Positions 55,829-64,000 of a stretch of 64,000 nucleotides of DNA are shown piece after piece. The position numbers and the translations under genes were made by a program. Position 1 is the first letter of the stretch, and every line of letters begins with the position of its first letter. The DNA comes from Metarhizium brunneum (Eukaryota > Ascomycota > Sordariomycetes > Hypocreales > Clavicipitaceae), in NCBI RefSeq assembly GCF_013426205.1, contig NC_089428.1, positions 2,294,001 to 2,358,000 on the forward strand, read 5' to 3'. The notes under the pieces were generated by a model, which was not told where the DNA came from, searched no databases, and worked only from the letters and a program-made list of their open reading frames with translations.

Positions 55829-57126
55829 GGTGCCTTCTTTTTTGAAATTTTCGAGTTTGACAAGACGTGTGGAAAAGGACCATATTCAGGCCGTTATGAC
55901 ACCAGGTAACATGCAAGTGCCGACACCGGCATCCTTGCGAAACCCACGTACAAAATTTGCTCCACATTCGTCTTCTTCCGCGGCAAAAAGTGTAATGCGT
56001 GCTCGACGTGGTCATGCTTGTTCGTTATGGCTAAGCTTTTGGGGGCCATGACAGGCCCGGCATGTTGGACGCGCTGGTGATACCTGTGTCTCTACGGAGT
56101 ACTGAGGCATGAGGTTCGTATGACCAGATTGATTCGATCTTCACTTTGGAATCCCTGCCCGCCGCTCCATGAACCGGGCATGTTCCTTTTGACAACTGTG
56201 GTGAATAACCTCCGTTAGTCCTCTGCGCCTCCATCCATTCAGTGGACGTAGCCTCCCAAGTCCGCTGACAACCTTCTCTTGCAGCAGCCAACATCAATTC
56301 CACGGGCTCTCCAATGCTGTGGCTAGCACAATGGTCGTGATGTTGGTTTGTCGATGCCACTTGCGACCGCGGAATCATCTGGATTTTTCTTAGGCTAGCA
56401 GTCTGTCTCCAATCAAGCCATAGGCTCCAATGGGGACGAGGACAATATATTGAGCAGAGACACGAGCATCATGGTTCCAGTTTGTTTCAACCGCAACGTT
56501 GCTGCCGCAAACCGCAAGCAAACCTCTCCCTACATCCCCACTAGCTCTGCTGTCAGAGAATAGCTTTAGCAAATGGCATTACTGGGTTCGACTGCATGAG
56601 TAGGCTGCGATTATTGGTGGTGGCGGCGCTCCAACCAAAGTATCCGCTTGCCGAAGCCGTTGATAAAACTTGATATAGCGCCATCTGTTCCTGTTGTGAC
56701 TGCAAGGTACCAAAGAATTTCCAGAGTACCAGTATATCTACCCCGACAACCTAATGTGTCGCAAAGCGGCCGTCACTCTTCGAGAATGTTTCGATTTTCC
56801 GGGCGGTCGGCAACCTCGGAACGCGTCCCCCATATTAATAATGAGGCTACTTACTCCGTAAATCGACTACTAGTACTGGAGCAATCAGTCTCAACTGGCG
56901 CGCGGTAAATTAGTCTTTAAACAATACGGTCGTGGGAGATTTGTCATCAGCTGCGGAACAGCAACCCCATGTCACAGTGGTGCCATTCAAATACGGCGTT
57001 GACGCCGAGACTGATATAAAGAGCGCAATCTAGGTGGTTCCTATTGCTTCGCAGTTCAGCAGAGTAGTTGGCTTCATTGTCTTCTGACGCAACTTGGTGT
57101 TCCGTGCAATTTAATACGGCAACGCA
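55829..57126. other. Divergent spacer
   Basis: Between the aminotransferase and hydroquinone-reductase genes, carrying both promoters. Two TACGGAGTA copies lie here (56093-56101 forward, 56852-56860 reverse). No gene. Confidence 0.4.
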
Positions 57127-58268
57127 ATGGCGACTACAATCGTTGGGGTAAGTACCTATGCAAAACTGCAAGGTGGCGAGGATGCGTCCTGACCTCGGAA
57201 TCAGAAAAACTACCATGCTGGTGGTCGCTTCGTAAGACCGGACAGCACTTTTCGAAACTTCATTTCCAGGGACCCAGAGTCCCAGTTTCCAGCTGAAGCA
57301 GGGCGATATGCACTATACGTATCGCCTGGCTGCCCATGGGTACGTCTGCAAAGAGGTCAACTGGTGTTTCAACGCCTACCAGATGTCTGGTGCTAATTTC
57401 GTCGCAGGCTCATAGAACGCTCATTGTTCGCCTTCTCAAAGGCCTCGAATCCATCATTGACGTGTACCAAGTGCACTTTGTCATGGGCCCGGACGGATGG
57501 TATTTCAGTGGAGAGGGCGACTCGCTCCCTGAAGATCCGTTGCATGGCTTCAAGAAGCTGAGGGAACTGTATTTGAAAGCTGATCCCAGTTTTGTCGGCC
57601 GGTACACTGTTCCTGTGCTGTGGGACAAAAAGGCTGACGTGCTCGTAAACAACGAGTCATCCGAGATCATTCGAATGCTGTACTCGGAATTCGATCACCT
57701 CGTGCCCGAAAATCTGCGAGAAGGCAATCGACCAGGCGGGGGGCTGTACCCTGAACATCTACGGCCGCAAATTGATGAGCTCAACGCTTGGGTATACGAT
57801 ACGGTGAACAATGGTGTTTACAAGACTGGTTTCGCCAAGACCCAAGAGTCATACGAGGAGAACCTCGGCATCTTGTTCAAGTCTCTTGACAAATTGGAAG
57901 AGACACTCGGACACGGTAAACAATTCCTGCTGGGTGACGATTTGACAGAGGCAGATATCCGATTATACACCACATTGGCTCGGTTCGATGTTGCATATCA
58001 CCCCGTTTTCCTCTGCGACCTCAAAATGATTCGACACGACTATCCGCGACTGCATCTCTGGCTGCGTCGGCTGTACTGGAACAAAGATGAGGACGGTGTT
58101 TTCCGAGGGGCTTTCCACAGGACAACGGAGCCATATATCGGCAAGTATGGCTATGGATATGCGCAGTCGCGTCACAAGATTGTCTTTGGGGACCAGGGAC
58201 CATTGATTGTTCCAGCAGGGCCAGAAATCAAGATGGTGTCACTGGATGTAGGCGATGAAGGCGCATAA
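57127..58268 (+). CDS. S-glutathionyl-hydroquinone reductase / omega-like GST (ECM4 family)
   Basis: Three exons, 57127-57147, 57205-57339 and 57408-58268 (introns 57 and 68 nt), encode 338 residues. The first exon has only seven codons (MATTIVG). The catalytic motif CPWAHR is split by the second intron, with Cys50 as the nucleophile; it is preceded by [10 protein letters not shown] and followed by [10 protein letters not shown]. The C-terminal helical domain has the family pattern ([52 protein letters not shown]). The enzyme reduces glutathionyl-hydroquinones and acts in xenobiotic and quinone detoxification; fungal homologues include Ecm4 and Gto proteins. Probably cytosolic. No cluster with other catabolic genes is evident. 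Confidence 0.92.
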
Positions 58269-60318
58269 CTTGGGAACGATGATGGGTTTCTTCAAACAGG
58301 GATTCCCGGCCCGTAGAAATGGTTCCATCTGTGGAAATAACAGTTTAGCGTGTCTGTCAGGATAGTTTGGAGATTGTGAATTGGCACTGGCCAGGATAGT
58401 AGATGGCACAAAAAACCCAAGCCTGGTTGCACGACGCTGTCAAGCTCCTGTGAGATGTGATGCTCGTGTGCTGACATGTTGACGATTTTTGGCAGACACA
58501 AAATTTTCTGGTTGTTGGGGTAGGTTTTCTTCTAATGCCGGGTTGCGCCTTCTGTTTTTGTTAACAAAGCACGGTCACACAATCCCAACACTCGCGCCCA
58601 GTTTGAAGCAAGAACACTGACACCAACAACCAACCAAACATTCTTCTTCGTCTTGAATGGCATTATGCGCATCGCTGGTCAAACTATTCCGTCTAAGCCG
58701 TATTCCACTCATCGAATATTAACTGCTGGTGGCGGTGCAACTGGACACGCCCATACGAACTGTTCGGTTGCCTACCCTGTAAGTAATGGCCGAACAAATG
58801 TTTGATGTAGCCACACGACGGTGTCGATTAAGGAGTATATCGCTGCTTTCAGCAAAGACATGTCGCACACTAAGTAGCAGATTACGTGTCGCAGCCTCTT
58901 ATGCCAAGTCACGGTACGAGAATTCTTGCTCAACAGCCATGTGTCCTGGGTGAAGAGAAATCAAAATGCAGGACAGAACGGCAGCGCAAGATGCCTGGCG
59001 CCTTGGTAGTATTGTGCTGGTGTGTGCATCTTGTGGGCACCAAGATGCGCCCAGGCAGACATGAGTGGTCGCCAAGCCGCCTAATTCCGACCTTTATTTA
59101 GTGTCTGGTGACCCCAGCGCCTGCTTCAGCCCTCCGTCCTCACTGGCGCGCACCAACACCAACCCAAATCAACCTTAATGGGTTACCTTAATATTTCCCT
59201 GGGCCCGGCACATGGCCTGGTTTCGTTGCCGCTGGCTTGGGGGATGCAGCATTCCCTACTCGACGTCTCTGACCACGATCTGAGTGTCGATGTTCGCCTT
59301 GAAGTGGCCAACAAGCAACCGACCAACAACTACAAGCGCCGACGCGCAGAGTTCTGTTCGCCATGGCCAAGTCCTCCCGCCGTGCTCTCTTTCGTCCATG
59401 TCTGTTTGGCACGCCAAGATCAACATGGTTTAGGAGCGCCAAGACCAGCCATCAAATTCTCTCTTGTCATGCCGCTGGCTGCCTTTTGCCTGGTCCCATG
59501 CCCCAGTCGAAGCACAGCCCACCCCCTGCCCAGCGCCTCGGGCTTGGCAAAACCTCGCTCACTGTTTGAAGCTGCATCTACGCCTTCTTATTGCGCAGCC
59601 GCCGCGCTGGTGTCTCCTCCGCCAAGAGTCTTGGTCACCAGCCAAGCGCATGTGAAGCAAATGGTAGCAAAGCGGTACCAGACGGAGAGACGCCTCCTCA
59701 AAAAGGGGGCTCCGCCGTTCTTGTCCTTGGAAGAAACATTATGCTCATTTCTGTTTGGCAATTAACTTCAAACTGGTCTCGCCGGGGCCTCACGACTCTC
59801 CAACCTGGCACCTGCTACCAGACCGTATCTGGTTTCTGGCTCTTCTGCCGCCCAATTTTCTTGACATTTCCTTCGATGCCTAGTTCGGTCTTTACTCCCT
59901 AGTGCTGGGTGCGTTGTCACTTGACATTTAGCGCGAGCCTTCCTTCCTTCACCACACCTTGCCGACTGTGTCTCCATCGCCTGGACAGTACCTTCTTTTG
60001 ACTCAATCGTCAACACCCTCGCTGACATTACTCGCCGTCGAATTCTTCCGTTTCGCCATTCGCTTTGTTACCGACGCTCTCTGTATTATTTATCACGTCG
60101 CAAATAATTACCTCAAGCTTCTCTGGGCCAACTGCGAACCACCCGTGAAACGCCAATTATCTTCTGTTGTGCAAGTTTCGAAATAGTTTACTTAATTTTT
60201 TGGGCTCTCTACACGGCCGATCAGACAAAAGGAAGGCGCCTGCACTTCCGTAATTAGCGTACGGTTCGATTTCATTCTGACTCCCTCGACTTCGCTTCGC
60301 CATCACCAGCCCGACGTC
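58269..60318. other. Spacer and long CT-rich leader of the GH76 gene
   Basis: No convincing gene. The ORF at 59178-59765 has a real ATG but low-complexity, Pro/Ala/Ser-rich composition and no family. From about 59850 to 60318 the sequence is pyrimidine-rich, typical of a fungal promoter/5' untranslated region ahead of the GH76 start. Confidence 0.4.
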
Positions 60319-61933
60319 ATGTTCTCATCGCTGGTTTCGCCAGCATGGCTCGTCTTCGCTGGCACTCTGCTCATTGGCACGACAGGTGCTCAGTATTATA
60401 AAATTGACACGGAAGGTATGAGGCGCTCCCCTTGATTCATTTGTATTGGAAATTCTTGGGCATTGCAAGTGCTGCTGGGGTCTGTCGCATGCTGACATGG
60501 TGCAGCCGCCATCAAGGAATCAGCTCGAACGTTAGCCTACGATTTAATGCTATTTTACAAAGGAAACCAGTCCGGCGAAATTCCTGGTATTCTACCTGGA
60601 CCACCCGCTGATGGGAAGGGTCCGTATTACTGGTGGGAAGGTGGTGCCATGATGGGAACTTACATCGACTACTGGAAGTTGACTGGTGACTCGAGCTACA
60701 ACAAAGTTGTCATGGAGGGATTGCTACACCAGGTGGGCGAGAATAAGAATTACATGCCCAACAACCACACAATGTCCCTGGGAAACGATGATCAAGGCTT
60801 TTGGGGCATGTCTGCCTTGCTGGCTGCCGAAAATAAATTTCCTGATCCTCCAGCGGATCAGCCTCAGTGGTTGGCTCTCGCACAGGCTGTTTGGAACACC
60901 CAGGCTGACCCCAGTCGATATGACGAGACGTGTAATGGAGGATTGAGATGGCAAATTCCGTTTTCCAACCAAGGATATGGATACAAGAACAGTACGTCTT
61001 GATTGATCTTGGGTGTCGCCAGGCGGGCATACTGACGAGTAGCAGCGATTTCCAACGGGATATTCTTCAATATGGGTGCTCGTCTTGCCCGATATACTAA
61101 TAATGAAACGTACGCAAAGCGCGCAGAGAAGGCCTGGGACTGGATGACGGGAGTGGGATACATTGATCCCAAGTCCTGGCATGCGTACGATGGTGCCCAC
61201 GTCAACAAGAATTGCACTGATGTCAACAAGGCAACCTTTTCGTACAACGCTGGTGTTTTGATTCAGGGGGCTGCCTTCCTGTACAATTATGTAAGTGTAC
61301 GCCGCAAAATGGCTGGATAAATGACGACGAGTACTGACCCCACGCAAGACTGAAGGAGCCCAGAAGTGGAAAACGGCCTTGGACGGACTCCTTGACTCTA
61401 CGCTAAAGACTTTTTTCCCCAACGACATTGCTTTCGAACTGGCTTGCGAAAGGGATAATGGAAGTGGAACATGCACTCCCGACATGCTATCCTTCAAGGG
61501 ATATCTTCACCGCTGGCTGGCAGTAACAACCCAAGTTGCCCCATATACGAAAGATAAAATTTTACCCGTCCTCCGCAAATCTACTGAAGCAGCTATCAAA
61601 CAATGCACAGGCGGTCCGACTCAGCGACAGTGCGGCTTTTACTGGAGTTTTGGCCGGTTCGTCGATCCCGCTGCCGACAAAACTACCGGAGCTGGAGAAC
61701 AGATGAACGTGCTAGCTGCTGTATCAAGCCTTCTCATTGAGAATGCGGAACAGCCAGTAACAAACACGACCGGCGGTACGTCGCTAGGAAACCCCAACGC
61801 CGGGGGCAAGGACAACGGGGAACGGCCCGTGAAACCCGTCACAACCGCTGATAAGGCAGGCGCTGGCTTCTTAACATTCTTGCTACTGGGCGGTGCCGTG
61901 GGCATGTTTGTTTGGATGAGCGCCTTCGATTAA
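60319..61933 (+). CDS. GH76 endo-1,6-alpha-mannanase, GPI-anchored (DFG5/DCW1 type)
   Basis: Four exons, 60319-60415, 60506-60991, 61046-61290 and 61349-61933 (introns 90, 54 and 58 nt), encode 470 residues. A signal peptide is present ([23 protein letters not shown]). GH76 hallmarks: [17 protein letters not shown] near residues 73-89, the catalytic Asp pair D127-D128 in [17 protein letters not shown], and [10 protein letters not shown]. The C-terminus has a Gly/Asn/Thr-rich spacer ending in a hydrophobic tail ([21 protein letters not shown]) for GPI attachment. Dfg5/Dcw1 enzymes cross-link GPI mannoproteins to the cell wall and are needed for wall integrity and hyphal growth (family knowledge). 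All splice junctions are in phase. Confidence 0.93.
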
Positions 61934-63069
61934 AACGAGGTTCTGGCTCTTGTATATGTTAGTTCATCCACACATACCACAAATGGCGTTTGGGCACGGG
62001 GCTGGTTCTTTTGGATGTCTGGGCAGGCTGAAGCATTCACAATATTTATCTTGGTTTCTACACTTGGAATGGGTTGGGCGTTGTGGGATGGCGGTGACCA
62101 AGTACACCAATGATGTTTCGGCGCGTGAATGGGGTGGTTATACCAGCAGGCGATCGTGGATTATTATTGATAATATTGAATAGAGTCGACTTTTCGAACG
62201 GTAATCGGCTTGATGCGATGTATGATTTGTACTCAGTGGGCTAGTGCATGCTATGCTGCTGGCCCAAGTCGGCCGGGTCCTCGTCTTTATACTTAGCCAC
62301 AACCAAATGGTCCGCCATCCTGTGAATAAGCATTCTTCGCCCACACTTGCGACCCTGAGGGCGCGGTTGGTTACTTCTGTCACAAACTACTACTCATTGC
62401 AAGTGGCCAGAATAAGTCTACGATGTGGATATAATCGCCATATGATTTAAAATTTATTGAACTCGGTCATTTCCTTCAAAAGTCTGTGTTGATGACTCCA
62501 GACGTGAATTCTTGTTATGACGCACTTGGGACAGTGTGATGGGAAATGAGACTTTTCGCGAGGATGGCCAGGCCCTTTCATGGTGCCTGACTACTTGAGT
62601 ATGGAGAATTCAGAGCCATGTTTGTTATGGAGTGGCCTAACTCTACCGTCCTTTAGGTTAGTCAATGCATTTTATGCACAGTGTGTTAAAGACTGTGAGC
62701 TTGTGAGTGAGGAATGTCGAGTGAGTGAGTGCTTGCTTGAGCACATGTGCTGCTGGGGGGCCATTGAGCATAAGAAGGCGAAACACTGACCCGGATTGCA
62801 CCGCACAGTTATCCGCCTCGAATGGTCGGAAGCTTTCGCACGGCTGAGAGATAGCACTCGGCACTGCAGCCTTTTGTCAGTTTACTACACAAGTGTCAAG
62901 ATAATTTGGTCAAGACTGGGCGAAACGCCCCAAGCCACTACTTGCTGAGTCAGCGCCACCAGTTCGGCGAACATAATTCGTCAATGCAGATCGCCTTTCA
63001 CTCGAGCATCAGGAATCTCAAACCAACTTTTTTTTTTCACAGTTGCCATCATCTTTCTGGCGGGGAAAA
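61934..63069. other. Spacer without supported gene
   Basis: 3' flank of the GH76 gene and promoter/leader of the 2EXR gene. A run of nine T occurs around 63030. No gene. Confidence 0.4.
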
Positions 63070-64000
63070 ATGTTTTTCGACCCGTATTACGACAGCAGCA
63101 TGTCGATCCATGAGCCCCCAAGCGACTCTGACGCGTCATCCGATTCTGGCTCCCAGAATGGCGTTCGCCTCATCGACGACGAGGCAGAGGAGTCCGACTC
63201 TTATGGTGCCGCAACTTTCTCGGACTACTCGCCTCTGACGGCGTTCCCGCAATTCATGAGGCTTCCCGTAGAGCTGAGACGCCATGTATGGGAGCTTTTC
63301 TGTCCGGACATGGTTGCCACAGCACGCGTTTTGTGCTTTACATTGTCGCCTAGCTCAGCGATTATGCGACGGCCAGACGATTACTCGGCCAAGGACCACT
63401 GGTCGCTGGCTGATCAGACGGAGGAGTTGAGGGCCATGCTGGCGACGCATCGGGAGTCCAGGACTATGGCTTTGAAGAGGTTTCCTGATAAGTTGCGCAT
63501 GGATGCTGGGTCGGGAGATGCCGTCGTGTGGTTCAACAGAGAGAAGGACGTTGTCTACATGTATGATTTCGAGACTTACAGGACATATCATTTGCCTGGG
63601 TTCGCAGAAGAGGTGCACCAGGCCGTAATATCTCAAGATGTGGTGGACAACAGCCGTGTCACTCGCGCAAGAGCCACGTTTCCTAACCTGAAGAGGTTGT
63701 ATATCTGCATGGATCACTACGATTTGAGACGGCGTGAAAAAAGGTGGTGTGGAACAGACTACATCCACAGATATGTGGTGCAGACGTATCGGAGGGAGAT
63801 TGGATTAGGCGAAGATACAGAAGTGTTGTACTGCTGGCCGGATGTTGACCGGCATCCAGACTTTGCCAGGTACTCCATATCGAACGTCTATAAACATGAC
63901 CACGAAGTGGCAGAAACTATGGAGGCGGCCAAGGATGCTGGGACCGAGGTGCTACCGATGGTAATGTTCGAGTATGAGTCTGGGATTGCGAGATGGGAGG
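63070..64000 (+). CDS. 2EXR-domain protein (partial, runs off right end)
   Basis: An ATG at 63070 (AAAAATGTTT) opens a frame that stays open to the window end, at least 310 codons. After an acidic, Ser-rich N-terminus (about 55 residues) comes FPQFMRLPVELRRHVWELFCP, the pattern of the fungal 2EXR domain, whose role is unknown. The remaining part is rich in aromatic and charged residues, with LKRLYICMDHYDLRRREKRW as a typical core strand. The C-terminus is missing. Such genes form large families in filamentous ascomycetes. Confidence 0.8.
   Translation, partial: MFFDPYYDSSMSIHEPPSDSDASSDSGSQNGVRLIDDEAEESDSYGAATFSDYSPLTAFPQFMRLPVELRRHVWELFCPDMVATARVLCFTLSPSSAIMRRPDDYSAKDHWSLADQTEELRAMLATHRESRTMALKRFPDKLRMDAGSGDAVVWFNREKDVVYMYDFETYRTYHLPGFAEEVHQAVISQDVVDNSRVTRARATFPNLKRLYICMDHYDLRRREKRWCGTDYIHRYVVQTYRREIGLGEDTEVLYCWPDVDRHPDFARYSISNVYKHDHEVAETMEAAKDAGTEVLPMVMFEYESGIARWE

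Noticed and set aside
59178..59765. 195-codon ORF upstream of the GH76 gene
   Set aside because: Low-complexity composition, inside a probable promoter/leader; no family seen.
1..64000. Search for CRISPR arrays, rRNA genes, transposase or reverse-transcriptase ORFs
   Set aside because: No regularly spaced repeats, rRNA motifs or transposon proteins were seen by reading; a repeat-masking run would be decisive.

Overview
The window looks like a chromosomal segment of a filamentous ascomycete, most likely a hypocrealean fungus (inference). Genes carry short 49-115 nt introns with GTRAGT donors and CTAAC-type branch sites. There is a nuclear tRNA gene with an intron, and the protein families are fungal: NACHT/WD40 NLRs, GH76, Fta4, 2EXR and Gis2-type zinc knuckles. 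No mobile element with intact coding capacity, no CRISPR array and no rRNA gene was seen.

Left part (1-25 kb) is accessory in character. It starts with a minus-strand NLR whose C-terminus lies off the window (NACHT with a TIR/SEFIR-like N-terminus). Next come an unrecognised membrane protein, a gene of a widespread unknown fungal family broken by one amber codon, a decayed LysM-type secreted protein, a PNP_UDP-NACHT-WD40 NLR (10379-15576), an unusually intron-rich secreted gene joining a subtilisin-propeptide-like I9 domain to a MACPF-like (pore-forming family) region (17590-20547), and a secreted subtilisin that lacks an I9 propeptide (23533-24651). AT-rich, stop-rich spacers and a CpA-to-TpA type nonsense change suggest past RIP-like mutation.

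Middle part (25-42 kb): tRNA-Arg(UCU), a small secreted proline/cysteine repeat protein, the kinetochore subunit Fta4, a carotenoid oxygenase, two divergently transcribed APC-family amino-acid/choline-type permeases with GATA-like sites between them, and a four-exon membrane protein with a large predicted extracytosolic loop.

Right part (42-64 kb) is mostly housekeeping: a gene-poor 6 kb stretch, a seven-CCHC zinc-knuckle protein (Gis2/CNBP type), a two-TM hypothetical, an ACC-synthase-like class I/II aminotransferase, a glutathionyl-hydroquinone reductase (ECM4/GTO type), a GPI-type GH76 mannanase (DFG5/DCW1), and a 2EXR-domain gene running off the right end.

The most interesting hypothesis is the neighbourhood of the I9-MACPF gene and the I9-less subtilisin, close to NLRs. 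It resembles in outline the fungal gasdermin/subtilisin pairs but uses a different pore-former family and secreted proteins. This is inference and needs domain searches and synteny.
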